Assembly: GCA_947171615.1 (NCBI GenBank)
Contig: CAMVYG010000007.1
Coordinates: 1-20,875, forward strand
Direction: 5' to 3'
DNA length: 20,875 nucleotides
From: an uncultured Clostridia bacterium
GTDB lineage: Bacteria > Bacillota > Clostridia > Oscillospirales > Acutalibacteraceae
Part shown: in pieces, positions 7,278 through 14,542 of the stretch
Numbering within the stretch: the stretch's first letter is position 1
Layout: every line of letters begins with the position of its first letter
The notes under the pieces: model-generated
Told to the model about the DNA's origin: nothing
Database searches by the model: none
The model's input: the letters and a program-made list of their open reading frames with translations, nothing else
Translations under genes and position numbers: made by a program

Positions 7278-7778
7278 TTGGCTAGTAATATAGACGCTTC
7301 CACAATGGAGATGCAGGAGCGCGTGGTTTCCATCAACCGTGTTTCCAAAACCGTAAAAGGCGGCCGCATCATGAAGTTTTCCGCTCTGGTGGTCGTAGGC
7401 GACGGCAACGGCACCGTAGGCTTTGGCATTGGCAAGGCCTCCGAGGTACCGGACGCGATCCGCAAGGGCATTGAAGACGCTAAGAAGAATCTGACCACCA
7501 TTTCTCTGCGGGGTTCTACCATTCCCCATGAGATCATCGGTGAGTTCGGCGCAGGTAAGGTAATTCTGAAGCCCGCCGCCCCCGGTACCGGCGTTATCGC
7601 CGGCGGCCCGGTTCGCGCGGTGGTAGAAAGCGCCGGCATCAAGGATATCCGCGCAAAGGCTTTGCGTTCCAAGAATCCCTGCAACGTCGTGCGCGCTACC
7701 ATGAAGGGTCTTACCCAGCTGCGTACCGCCGAGGAAGTTGCGGCGATCCGCGGTAAGACTGCGAAAGAAATTCTGTAA
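7278..7778 (+). CDS. rpsE: 30S ribosomal protein S5, TTG start
   Basis: S5 sits at the mRNA entry site and takes part in fidelity and helicase activity; spectinomycin resistance maps here. The 166-residue product has the double-stranded RNA-binding N-terminal domain (RVVSINRVSKTVKGGR, then FSALVVVGDGNGTVGFG) and the C-terminal domain with GPVRAVVESAGIKDIRAK. I chose the TTG at 7278 because AAGAAGGAGG lies exactly 7 nt upstream and no ATG or GTG gives a full-length N-terminus. A TTG in so heavily expressed a gene is unusual. Confidence 0.96.
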   Translation: MASNIDASTMEMQERVVSINRVSKTVKGGRIMKFSALVVVGDGNGTVGFGIGKASEVPDAIRKGIEDAKKNLTTISLRGSTIPHEIIGEFGAGKVILKPAAPGTGVIAGGPVRAVVESAGIKDIRAKALRSKNPCNVVRATMKGLTQLRTAEEVAAIRGKTAKEIL

Positions 7779-7792
7779 GGGAGGGCGCGACT

Positions 7793-7960
7793 GTGACAAT
7801 CACTTTGAAGAAAAGCCTGATCGGCTGCAAAAAGGACCAGATCGCTACCGCTCTTTCTCTGGGGCTGAAGAAGGTCGGGGATAAGACCGAGCAGCCTGAT
7901 AATGCCCCTACACAGGGTAAGATCAAGAAGATCAGCCATCTGGTCGAGGTAAGTAAATAA
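7793..7960 (+). CDS. rpmD: 50S ribosomal protein L30, GTG start
   Basis: L30 is a small bacterial large-subunit protein and the expected gene between rpsE and rplO. Translating from the GTG at 7793 gives 55 residues, beginning MTITLKKSLIGCKKDQIATA, followed by a LGLKKVGDKTEQPDNAPTQG segment and ending KIKKISHLVEVSK. The LIG..K.Q..T...LGL.K pattern and the closing I.K..HLV.V are the family hallmarks. The length is slightly below the usual 57-60. GGGAGGG lies about 7 nt upstream. The ORF is short but position, frame and motif agree. Confidence 0.95.
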   Translation: MTITLKKSLIGCKKDQIATALSLGLKKVGDKTEQPDNAPTQGKIKKISHLVEVSK

Positions 7961-7980
7961 GCTCAAGGAGGTGCATGAGA

Positions 7981-8421
7981 ATGAAGCTCAATCAGCTGAC
8001 AGCTGCGCCCGGCTCCACGCAGGAGCGCAAGCGCATCGGCAGAGGCCATGGCTCCGGCAACGGCAAAACTGCCGGTAAGGGTCATAAGGGCCAGAAGGCC
8101 AGAGCGGGTCATGGCATGAGACCTGGCTTTGAAGGCGGTCAGATGCCTTTGCAGAGAAGAATCCCCAAGCGCGGGTTCAATAATATCTTTGCGAAAGAAA
8201 TTATTTCCGTCAACGTGGGATCTCTCAATAAGTTTGAAGACGGAGCAGCGGTGGATATCGCCGCTTTGAAGGAAGCCGGTATCGTGAAAAAGAGCTGCGA
8301 CGGCGTAAAGATCCTGAGTAACGGCAACCTGGCGAAAAAGCTGACCGTAAAGGCTACCGCTTTTTCCGAAGCCGCGAAAGCGAAGATCGAGGCTGCGGGC
8401 GGAAAGGCCGAGGTGATCTGA
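7981..8421 (+). CDS. rplO: 50S ribosomal protein L15
   Basis: L15 is a late-assembling 50S protein. From ATG 7981 the product has 146 residues and begins MKLNQLTAAPGS, the standard family N-terminus. It is followed by the Gly-rich RNA-binding segment RIGRGHGSGNGKTAGKGHKG and the EGGQMPLQRRIPKRGF motif. An in-frame ATG two codons earlier (7975) is possible, but AAGGAGG is only 3 nt from it and 9 nt from 7981, so 7981 is preferred. The stop is separated from the secY start by one base. Confidence 0.95.
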   Translation: MKLNQLTAAPGSTQERKRIGRGHGSGNGKTAGKGHKGQKARAGHGMRPGFEGGQMPLQRRIPKRGFNNIFAKEIISVNVGSLNKFEDGAAVDIAALKEAGIVKKSCDGVKILSNGNLAKKLTVKATAFSEAAKAKIEAAGGKAEVI

Positions 8422-8422
8422 G

Positions 8423-9724
8423 TTGTTTAATACCATCAAAAACGCCTGGCGGATTCCGGATCTCCGCAAGAAGATCCTGTACACACTGCTGATCATCATT
8501 GTGTTCCGCTTTGGCTCTGTAATTCCTGTGCCGTTCCTCAATGCTTCCAGCCTGGCAAACCTGATGAAGGAAGCAGAGCAGGGAACTGGAAACACGGCTC
8601 TGGGCTATATTAATATGCTGACAGGCGGCGCGTTCTCTTACGCTTCCCTGTTTGCCATGGGTATCACCCCCTACATCAACAGCTCCATTATTATGCAGCT
8701 GTTGCAGGTAGCCATTCCCCCGCTGGAGCGGCTTGCCAAGGAAGGGGAAGCGGGGCGGAAGAAGATCGCCGCCATTACCCGGTATGTTACCGTATTGCTG
8801 GGCCTGATCCAGGGTACTGCCTACTATGTATATCTGCGGAACTCCGGCATCGTCGAGTATACCGATGGCTTTACGGGCGTATTTGTAGCCATCACCATCG
8901 TGCTCACCTTCACTGCCGGTACGGCGCTGATCATGTGGATGGGCGAGCAGATCAACGAAAAGGGTATCGGCAACGGCATTTCCATGATCCTGTTGGCCGG
9001 TATCATTGCGCGGCTCCCCGCTATGGTGGGAACGGCAATGCAGTATGCTTCACTGGGTACAATGTATATTTTCCTGGTGATCCTGTTTGTGGTGATGTTC
9101 CTGGGTGTGATCTGGGTCATCGTCTTTATGAACGAGGCGGAGCGCCGGATCCCGGTGCAGTACGCAAAAAAGGTAGTAGGCCGCAAGATGTACGGCGGAC
9201 AAAGCACATTCCTGCCTATCAAGGTAGCCATGAGCGGCGTTATGCCCGTGATCTTTGCGAACTCTATCCTGTTTATCCCCCAGTTTATTCACTTCTTTGT
9301 GAAGCCTGCGGAAGGGTCCTTCTGGGCCAGCTTCTTCAACGCCTTCGAGCAGACCGGGTGGATCTATATCGTTCTGTACTTCCTGATGATCATTGTGTTC
9401 GCGTATTTCTATATGACCATACAGTATAATCCCCTGGAGATGGCCAATAATCTCCGTCAGAGCAACGGCACGATCCCGGGCATCCGTCCCGGTAAGCCCA
9501 CGGCGGATTTCATTGGCAAGATTCTTTCCAAGGTCACACTGATTGGCGCGTTGTTCCTGGCGTTTGTGGCTCTGGTGCCCATTATCTACACCAAGGTGAC
9601 CGGTATGAACGGTCTGTCCCTGGGCGGCACCTCCATCATCATTATTGTTGGTGTGGCGCTGGAAACCGTCAAGCAGATGGAGTCCCAGATGATGATGCGT
9701 CATTACAAGGGCTTCCTTGATTAA
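8423..9724 (+). CDS. secY: Protein translocase subunit SecY, TTG start
   Basis: SecY is the pore subunit of the Sec translocon in the cytoplasmic membrane, exporting proteins such as the SLH enzyme encoded later in this window. The 433-residue product is of normal length and has about ten hydrophobic segments. It starts MFNTIKNAWRIPDLRKKILYT and carries the plug-region neighbourhood ALGYINMLTGGAFSYAS, the ITPYINSSIIMQLL motif, the cytoplasmic loop MNEAERRIPVQYAKK, and NPLEMANNLRQSNGTIPGIRPGK-type residues near the C-terminal third. The TTG start is one base after the rplO stop, with GAGGTGAT within rplO as ribosome binding site, implying tight coupling. Confidence 0.98.
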   Translation: MFNTIKNAWRIPDLRKKILYTLLIIIVFRFGSVIPVPFLNASSLANLMKEAEQGTGNTALGYINMLTGGAFSYASLFAMGITPYINSSIIMQLLQVAIPPLERLAKEGEAGRKKIAAITRYVTVLLGLIQGTAYYVYLRNSGIVEYTDGFTGVFVAITIVLTFTAGTALIMWMGEQINEKGIGNGISMILLAGIIARLPAMVGTAMQYASLGTMYIFLVILFVVMFLGVIWVIVFMNEAERRIPVQYAKKVVGRKMYGGQSTFLPIKVAMSGVMPVIFANSILFIPQFIHFFVKPAEGSFWASFFNAFEQTGWIYIVLYFLMIIVFAYFYMTIQYNPLEMANNLRQSNGTIPGIRPGKPTADFIGKILSKVTLIGALFLAFVALVPIIYTKVTGMNGLSLGGTSIIIIVGVALETVKQMESQMMMRHYKGFLD

Positions 9725-9738
9725 GAAGGAGTGACGAG

Positions 9739-10377
9739 ATGAAACTGATTCTTTTAGGGGCTCCGGGAGCCGGAAAAGGCACCCAGGCAGAAATTATTTG
9801 CCAAAAGAAAAACATTCCTACGATCTCCACGGGGAATATTCTCCGTGAAGCGCTGAAGAACGGCACGGAAATGGGTCTGAAGGCCAAGTCCTATATGGAG
9901 AGCGGTCAGCTGGTGCCCGATGAGATCCTCATCGGCATCATCAAGGACCGGATCAAAGAGGATGACTGCAAAAACGGTTTTATCCTGGATGGCTTCCCCA
10001 GAACCATTCCCCAGGCCGAGGCTCTGGACGCTATGGGAGCGGGTATCGACGCGGTGCTGGATATTGAAGTATCCGATGAAGATATCGTGACCCGCATGTC
10101 CGGACGCCGTGTCTGCGAGGCTTGCGGCTCTTCCTACCATGTGCTGTATAAGCAGCCCAGGGAAGAAGGGAAGTGCGACGCCTGCGGCGGCACCCTCATT
10201 CAGCGCAAGGATGACCATCCCGATACAGTGAAAGAGCGTCTGGATGTTTATCACAGCCAGACAGAACCCCTCAAGGAGTTTTACAGCAAGCAGGGCAAGC
10301 TGCTTGTTGTCCACGGTCAGGAAAAGGTGGAGGATACCACCCGCCTGACTCTGGAGGCTCTGGAGGATCTCACATGA
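9739..10377 (+). CDS. adk: Adenylate kinase with zinc-binding LID
   Basis: Adenylate kinase interconverts ATP, ADP and AMP (ATP + AMP to 2 ADP) in the cytoplasm. The 212-residue protein has the P-loop GAPGAGKGT (residues 7-15), the AMP-binding STGNILRE region, the DGFPRT motif (Arg88), and a long LID domain with Cys126-x2-Cys129 and Cys146-x2-Cys149, the four-cysteine zinc site of Gram-positive enzymes. AGAAGGAGTGACGAG provides the ribosome binding site 14 nt after secY. Its stop overlaps the map start by four bases (ATGA). The order secY-adk-map is classical for Firmicutes. Confidence 0.98.
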   Translation: MKLILLGAPGAGKGTQAEIICQKKNIPTISTGNILREALKNGTEMGLKAKSYMESGQLVPDEILIGIIKDRIKEDDCKNGFILDGFPRTIPQAEALDAMGAGIDAVLDIEVSDEDIVTRMSGRRVCEACGSSYHVLYKQPREEGKCDACGGTLIQRKDDHPDTVKERLDVYHSQTEPLKEFYSKQGKLLVVHGQEKVEDTTRLTLEALEDLT

Positions 10378-11126
10378 TCGTGCTGAAAACCAGCCGTGAG
10401 CTTTCCGTGATGCGGAAAGCCGGGCAGATTTCGCAAAAGGCACTGAGGCTGGCGGGAGAGGCGGTGGAACCCGGCGTCTCCACCTGGGAGATCGATAAGA
10501 TCGCCCGGGAGTATATTGAGAAGATGGGAGCCACGCCCAGCTTTCTGAATTATGAAGGATTTCCTGCCAGTACATGTATTTCTGTAAACGACGTGGTGAT
10601 CCACGGCATACCCTCCAAAAGCCAGATCCTGAAAAAAGGCGATGTAGTCGGGATCGATGTGGGCGCTTATTATGAAGGTTTCCACGGCGATAACGCCTGG
10701 ACCTTCCCCTGCGGAGAGATCAGCGGGGAAGCGCAGGCGCTTTTGGATGCGACCGAGAAGGGCTTGTTCTTAGGGATAGAGCAGGCCCGTCCCGGAAATC
10801 GCCTGGGCGATATCGGCCATGCGATCCAGGAGTATGTCGAGGCTCGCAATTACTCGGTGGTACGAGAATTTGTCGGCCACGGAGTAGGTGCGAACATGCA
10901 TGAAGATCCCAGCGTACCCAATTACGGCACCCCCGGCAGGGGCGTGCGTCTGTTGCCGGGCATGGTAATAGCCATTGAGCCCATGATAAACGCGGGTGGC
11001 TGCGCAGTGAAGATACTGCCTGACGGATGGACCACCGTAACAAAGGACGGAAGTCTTTCCGCTCACTTTGAGCACACGGTAGCCATCACCCCTGACGGGC
11101 CGGTCATTTTGACACGGCTGGATTGA
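10374..11126 (+). CDS. map: Methionine aminopeptidase, type I
   Basis: This metalloenzyme removes the initiator Met from nascent proteins after deformylation. The 250-residue protein has the single pita-bread fold. Its metal ligands are visible as Asp95 and Asp106 (GIDVGAYYEGFHGDN), His169 (VGHGVG), Glu202 (IEPM) and Glu233 (FEHT), with the conserved His77 (VIHGIP) and His176 as further catalytic positions. There is no N-terminal zinc-finger extension with SH3-binding motifs, so it is the short bacterial form. It overlaps adk by ATGA, indicating coupled translation. Confidence 0.98.
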   Translation: MIVLKTSRELSVMRKAGQISQKALRLAGEAVEPGVSTWEIDKIAREYIEKMGATPSFLNYEGFPASTCISVNDVVIHGIPSKSQILKKGDVVGIDVGAYYEGFHGDNAWTFPCGEISGEAQALLDATEKGLFLGIEQARPGNRLGDIGHAIQEYVEARNYSVVREFVGHGVGANMHEDPSVPNYGTPGRGVRLLPGMVIAIEPMINAGGCAVKILPDGWTTVTKDGSLSAHFEHTVAITPDGPVILTRLD

Positions 11127-11135
11127 GGGGGCGCC

Positions 11136-11462
11136 ATGGAGATCAAGCGCGGCCAGGTGGTAAGATCACTTGCAGGTCATGACAAAGGCGGATTTTTAAC
11201 AGTTCTGGAGGTCTCATTTCCCTTTGCCCTGGTGTGTGACGGGAAAAGAAGGCCGCTGGAGAGGCCCAAGCGGAAAAAGCTGTTTCACTTGGCCCCTACA
11301 GCCACAGTGCTGTCGGAGGAAGCCTTGCGGACCAATCGGCAGATACGTACCGCGCTCCGCCCTTTTCAGGACAGTGTGCGGCAATCCGGAGAGAAACGGG
11401 AGATTTCCTTTTCCTCCTCGAAAGGTATGGTGATTGAGAGTGTCAAAACAGGACGTAATTGA
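11136..11462 (+). CDS. KOW-domain RNA-binding protein (L14e/L6e/L27e-like)
   Basis: The 108-residue product begins MEIKRGQVVRSLAGHDKGGF, which reads as a KOW motif (G-x-V-V-x-S-x-A-G-x-D-K-G), followed by a beta-rich segment and then LERPKRKKLFHLAPTA. This resembles the small KOW proteins with distant similarity to archaeal and eukaryotic L14e/L27e that lie between map and infA in many Clostridia and related Firmicutes. Its role is not established; RNA or ribosome binding is inferred from the fold and the neighbours. The C-terminal half is low in conserved features. Its 3' end overlaps infA by 23 nt in another frame. The ribosome binding site (GAGGGGG) is within 10 nt of the ATG. Confidence 0.85.
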   Translation: MEIKRGQVVRSLAGHDKGGFLTVLEVSFPFALVCDGKRRPLERPKRKKLFHLAPTATVLSEEALRTNRQIRTALRPFQDSVRQSGEKREISFSSSKGMVIESVKTGRN

Positions 11463-11658
11463 AGTGCAGGGTGTTGTAAAGGAAGCCCTGCCCAACGCAA
11501 CTTTCCAGGTCGAACTGCAAAACGGCCATACGGTGCTGGCCCATATTTCCGGCAAGCTGCGGATGAACTTTATCCGGATTTTGCCCGGTGACAAGGTCAC
11601 AATGGAGATGTCTCCCTATGACCTGACCAAGGGCCGGATCACCTGGCGTTCCAAGTAA
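11440..11658 (+). CDS. infA: Translation initiation factor IF-1, GTG start
   Basis: IF-1 binds the ribosomal A site during initiation and acts with IF-2 and IF-3. From GTG 11440 the product is 72 residues, the canonical length, opening MSKQDVIEVQGVVKEALPNA and continuing with the S1-type OB fold (HISGKLRMNFIRILPGDKV, then SPYDLTKGRI). A TTG at 11434 in the same frame would add two residues and is better spaced from the weak AAAGGT at 11421, so the start is uncertain by six bases. Either start lies inside the preceding KOW gene, so its translation probably depends on that of the upstream gene. Confidence 0.95.
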   Translation: MSKQDVIEVQGVVKEALPNATFQVELQNGHTVLAHISGKLRMNFIRILPGDKVTMEMSPYDLTKGRITWRSK

Positions 11659-11877
11659 GCCGAAGAGCTTACAGAGGGCGCACAGGTTCAGAATAACAAT
11701 GCCGGGCTTTGAAACCGGCATGAGAAAATTTAAGGCATCGCAAAACCGAGGCATCGGGAAGTAAGCCGGAGAGCTGTACAAACCGGAGCCGGAGTGAAAA
11801 AGCGAGAGAACATCGCAAAGCCGAGGCATCGGGGAGTGGGCCGGAAGGCTGCACAAACTGATGTCGGAGTAAAAAAG
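11653..11877 (+). repeat. Degenerate tandem repeat between infA and rpmJ
   Basis: Two imperfect direct copies of about 66 bp start at 11736 and 11811 (period 75). Both begin CATCGCAAA, continue CCGAGGCATCGGG, and end at GGAGT followed by an A-run. A third partial copy covering the middle, AAGTAAGCCGAAGAGCTTACA, starts at 11653 and overlaps the last codon and stop of infA; its counterpart in the next copy is at 11759. Each full copy holds the small palindrome CCGAGGCATCGG. A separate 7-bp hairpin ATGCCGG/CCGGCAT lies at 11699-11721. Nothing here is coding except the rpmJ ribosome binding site that follows. Confidence 0.7.
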
Positions 11878-11889
11878 GAGGTACACACG

Positions 11890-12003
11890 ATGAAAGTCAG
11901 ACCTTCTGTTAAGAAGATGTGCGAGAAGTGCAAGGTTATCAAGCGCAAGGGCAAGGTCATGGTGATCTGTGACAATCCCAAGCATAAGCAGCGCCAGGGC
12001 TAA
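11890..12003 (+). CDS. rpmJ: 50S ribosomal protein L36, zinc-binding form
   Basis: L36 is the smallest large-subunit protein, stabilising 23S rRNA near the factor-binding site. The 37-residue product MKVRPSVKKMCEKCKVIKRK... has the zinc ligands Cys11, Cys14, Cys27 and His32, the C+ form. AAAAAAGGAGG lies 8 nt before the ATG. The same frame stays open upstream through the tandem repeat to a GTG at 11794, but the family is invariably about 37-38 residues, so the short form is called. Order infA-rpmJ-rpsM is standard. Confidence 0.98.
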   Translation: MKVRPSVKKMCEKCKVIKRKGKVMVICDNPKHKQRQG

Positions 12004-12033
12004 GCCCGGCGATCAAGCATTGGAGGTATCAGA

Positions 12034-12402
12034 ATGGCTCGTATTTCAGGCATTGACTTGCCCAGAGACAAGCGGATCGAAATTGCGCTGACCCATATTT
12101 ATGGCATCGGGCGTAAGACCGCCAGCAATATCTGCGCCGCTACCGGCGTGAATCCCGATATCCGGGTTCGTGACCTTTCCGAAGACGATACGGCAAAGCT
12201 GAGAGACTATATCGATAAGAACTGCCACGTGGAAGGCGATCTGCGCCGCGACCTGGCGTTTGATATCAAGCGTCTCATTGAAATCGGCTGCTATCGCGGC
12301 ATCCGCCATCGTAAGGGTCTTCCGGTAAGAGGACAGCGTACAAAGACAAACGCCAGAACCCGCAAAGGTCCCAGAAAGACCATGGCGAACAAGAAGAAGT
12401 AA
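12034..12402 (+). CDS. rpsM: 30S ribosomal protein S13
   Basis: S13 lies in the 30S head and contacts L5 and P-site tRNA. The 122-residue product begins MARISGIDLPRDKRIEIALT, with the helix-two-turn-helix segment YGIGRKTASNI and the C-terminal signature RGIRHRKGLPVRGQRTKTNA, then RTRKGPRKT and a Lys-rich end reaching into the tRNA site. TGGAGGTATC is the ribosome binding site. It follows rpmJ by 30 nt. Confidence 0.98.
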   Translation: MARISGIDLPRDKRIEIALTHIYGIGRKTASNICAATGVNPDIRVRDLSEDDTAKLRDYIDKNCHVEGDLRRDLAFDIKRLIEIGCYRGIRHRKGLPVRGQRTKTNARTRKGPRKTMANKKK

Positions 12403-12417
12403 GGAGGGATTGATTCC

Positions 12418-12819
12418 ATGGCAGCACAGAAGGGCACAAAGGGCACAGTACGCCGCCGTCGTGAACGTAAGAATATTGAACGCGGCGCTGCCCATATCCA
12501 GTCCACATTTAACAATACCATTGTCACCATTACCGATACGCAGGGCAATGCGATCTCCTGGGCCAGCTCCGGTGAGCTGGGCTTCAGAGGCTCCAGGAAA
12601 TCCACTCCCTTTGCCGCGCAGACCGCGGCTGAAACCGCCGCCCGCCTGGCTATGGAGCATGGCATGAAGTCCGTTGAGGTCTATGTAAAGGGTCCCGGCG
12701 CCGGTCGTGAAGCCGCTATCCGCGCTTTGCAGGCCGCCGGTCTGGAAGTGAGCATGATCAAGGACGTAACGCCCATTCCCCATAACGGATGCCGTCCTCC
12801 CAAGAGAAGACGCGTGTAA
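12418..12819 (+). CDS. rpsK: 30S ribosomal protein S11
   Basis: S11 lines the E-site cleft of the 30S platform. The 133-residue product has HIQSTFNNTIVTITDTQGNA, WASSGELGFRGSRKSTPFAA and KGPGAGREAAIRALQAAGLE, and ends TPIPHNGCRPPKRRRV. The Asn-Gly of PHNG is the position converted to isoaspartate in E. coli S11. AAGGAGGGATTGATTCC precedes the ATG. It starts 15 nt after rpsM. Confidence 0.98.
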   Translation: MAAQKGTKGTVRRRRERKNIERGAAHIQSTFNNTIVTITDTQGNAISWASSGELGFRGSRKSTPFAAQTAAETAARLAMEHGMKSVEVYVKGPGAGREAAIRALQAAGLEVSMIKDVTPIPHNGCRPPKRRRV

Positions 12820-12843
12820 AATACCGAACAGGAGGTACTAGAA

Positions 12844-13470
12844 ATGGCAAGATATACAGAAGCTGTGTGCAAGCTGTGCCGTCGGGAAGGCCAGAAGCTG
12901 TTCCTGAAGGGCGAGCGCTGCTACACAGATAAGTGCGCGATCACCCGCAGAGCATATGCTCCCGGCCAGCATGGACAGGGCCGCAAGAAGACTTCCGAGT
13001 ACGGTATGCAGCTGCGCGCTAAGCAGATGACCCGCCGCTTTTACGGCGTTTTGGAGAACCAGTTCCGCCATTACTATGAAATGGCCACCAAAATGCCCGG
13101 CAAAGCCGGTGACAACCTGCTGATCCTGCTGGAATCCCGGCTGGATAACGTAGTTTACCGCTGCGGCTGGGCCAGCTCCCGTGCGGAGGCCCGCCAGCTG
13201 GTGGTACACGGCCATTATACCGTAAACGGCCAGAAGGTGGATATTCCTTCCTATCTGGTAAAGCCCGGCGAGCTGGTAGCCATTAAGGACAGCAGCCGTC
13301 AGAGCGATAAGATCAAGGCTGTGATCGAGAGCAATTCTTCCCGTCCCGTTCCCAAGTGGCTGGATGTGGATGCCGCCAACGCACAGGCAAAGATCGCCGC
13401 AATGCCTGCCCGCGAGGACATTGATCTGGAAGTGGACGAGACGCTGATCGTCGAGTTGTACTCCAAGTAA
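12844..13470 (+). CDS. rpsD: 30S ribosomal protein S4, zinc-binding form
   Basis: S4 nucleates 30S assembly and helps set decoding fidelity. The 208-residue protein has an N-terminal Cys cluster, Cys9-x2-Cys12-x13-Cys26-x4-Cys31, forming the zinc site of C+ S4 proteins, then RAYAPGQHGQGRKKTSEYGMQ-type sequence and a central S4 domain SRLDNVVYRCGWASSRAEAR followed by QLVVHGHYTVNG. ACAGGAGGTACTAGAA precedes the ATG. S4 represses the alpha operon in E. coli and its own gene in Bacillus; here it is embedded upstream of rpoA in the alpha-operon position. Confidence 0.98.
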   Translation: MARYTEAVCKLCRREGQKLFLKGERCYTDKCAITRRAYAPGQHGQGRKKTSEYGMQLRAKQMTRRFYGVLENQFRHYYEMATKMPGKAGDNLLILLESRLDNVVYRCGWASSRAEARQLVVHGHYTVNGQKVDIPSYLVKPGELVAIKDSSRQSDKIKAVIESNSSRPVPKWLDVDAANAQAKIAAMPAREDIDLEVDETLIVELYSK

Positions 13471-13558
13471 TGTCCTGTCGCTTTATGAGGCAGAAAAGAA
13501 AGTTCGGCAAACTTTGCGCAAGTGTAAATTGCATTAGATATGCAAGGGAGGATCGCGG
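13471..13558 (+). other. rpsD-rpoA gap with hairpin abutting the rpoA ribosome binding site
   Basis: A perfect 6-bp hairpin, TTGCAT/ATGCAA (13529-13534 with 13540-13545, loop TAGAT), ends exactly where the rpoA ribosome binding site AAGGGAGG begins. No T-run or convincing -10/-35 pair is present. A role in setting rpoA translation relative to the ribosomal genes is inference. Confidence 0.35.
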
Positions 13559-14512
13559 ATGATTGAGATAGAGAGACCCAAAATTACAATAGAGGAAATT
13601 TCCGATAACGGCACCTACGGCAAGTTCGTGGTGGAGCCTCTGGAAAGAGGCTTCGGCACTACGCTGGGAAACAGTCTTCGCAGAGTTCTGCTTTCCAGCC
13701 TGCCGGGCGTGGCTGTCAAATCTGTAAAGATCGACGGCGTGCTGCACGAATTTTCCACCATCCCAGGCGTAAAGGAAGACGTTACCGAGATCATTCTCAA
13801 CATTAAGGGCCTTGTGGCGAAGCTGCACTGCGACGAGGCAAAAACCGTTGAGATCTCTGCGGAGGGCCCCTGTGTGGTCACTGCGGAAGCGATCAAGGGA
13901 GACAGCGAGGTGGAGATCCTCAATCCGGAGCTGCACATCGCCACCCTGGGCGACGGGGCGAAGCTCTACATGGAGCTGACCCTGGATAAGGGAAGGGGTT
14001 ACATCTCGAACGAGCGCAATAAACAGAACATGCCGGAAGGCGTGATTGGCGAAATTGCGGTCGATTCTATTTACACACCTGTGCTCAAGGTAAATTTCAA
14101 CGTCGAAAGCACCCGTGTGGGCCAGAGCATCGATTACGACAAGCTGACGCTGGATGTTTGGACCAACGGCGTGATCACCGCGCAGGAGGCTGTATCCCTT
14201 GCGGCGAAGGTTCTTACCGACCATTTGAATCTGTTTGTGGATCTGTCCGATAAGGGCAAGAGCACGGAGATCATGGTGGAAAAGGACGAGGGCGGCAAGG
14301 AAAAGGCCCTGGAGATGACCATCGAGGAGCTGGATCTGTCTGTCCGTTCCTTCAACTGCCTGAAGAGGGCGGGGATCAACACGGTGGAGGACCTGATCAG
14401 CAAGTCCGAAGAGGACATGATGAAGGTTCGTAACCTGGGCCGCAAATCGCTGGAAGAAGTTGTGTGGAAGCTGGCTTCCCTGGGCTTCGGTCTGCGTAAG
14501 GACGACGAATAA
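13559..14512 (+). CDS. rpoA: DNA-directed RNA polymerase subunit alpha
   Basis: Alpha dimerises to start RNA polymerase assembly and contacts UP elements and activators through its C-terminal domain. The 317-residue protein has the N-terminal dimerisation domain with KFVVEPLERGFGTTLGNSLR then RVLLSSLPG, and the GVKEDVTEIILNIKGL segment. After a charged linker (about 237-256) comes the C-terminal domain with LDLSVRSFNCLKRAGINTVE and RNLGRKSLEEV, the helix-hairpin-helix DNA-binding surface. Length is close to the 314 of Bacillus. GGGAGG lies about 8 nt upstream of the ATG. Confidence 0.98.
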   Translation: MIEIERPKITIEEISDNGTYGKFVVEPLERGFGTTLGNSLRRVLLSSLPGVAVKSVKIDGVLHEFSTIPGVKEDVTEIILNIKGLVAKLHCDEAKTVEISAEGPCVVTAEAIKGDSEVEILNPELHIATLGDGAKLYMELTLDKGRGYISNERNKQNMPEGVIGEIAVDSIYTPVLKVNFNVESTRVGQSIDYDKLTLDVWTNGVITAQEAVSLAAKVLTDHLNLFVDLSDKGKSTEIMVEKDEGGKEKALEMTIEELDLSVRSFNCLKRAGINTVEDLISKSEEDMMKVRNLGRKSLEEVVWKLASLGFGLRKDDE

Positions 14513-14542
14513 ACCTACTTTATACGGATAGGAGTGAATACC

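Noticed and set aside
978..11846. Shared word GGCCGGAA in the rplW-rplB and infA-rpmJ gaps, both of which are 231 nt long
   Set aside because: An 8-nt match with no extended alignment, and the equal lengths look coincidental.
11794..12003. N-terminally extended rpmJ reading through the tandem repeat
   Set aside because: L36 is nearly always 37-38 residues and a strong ribosome binding site precedes the ATG at 11890; the open extension is incidental.
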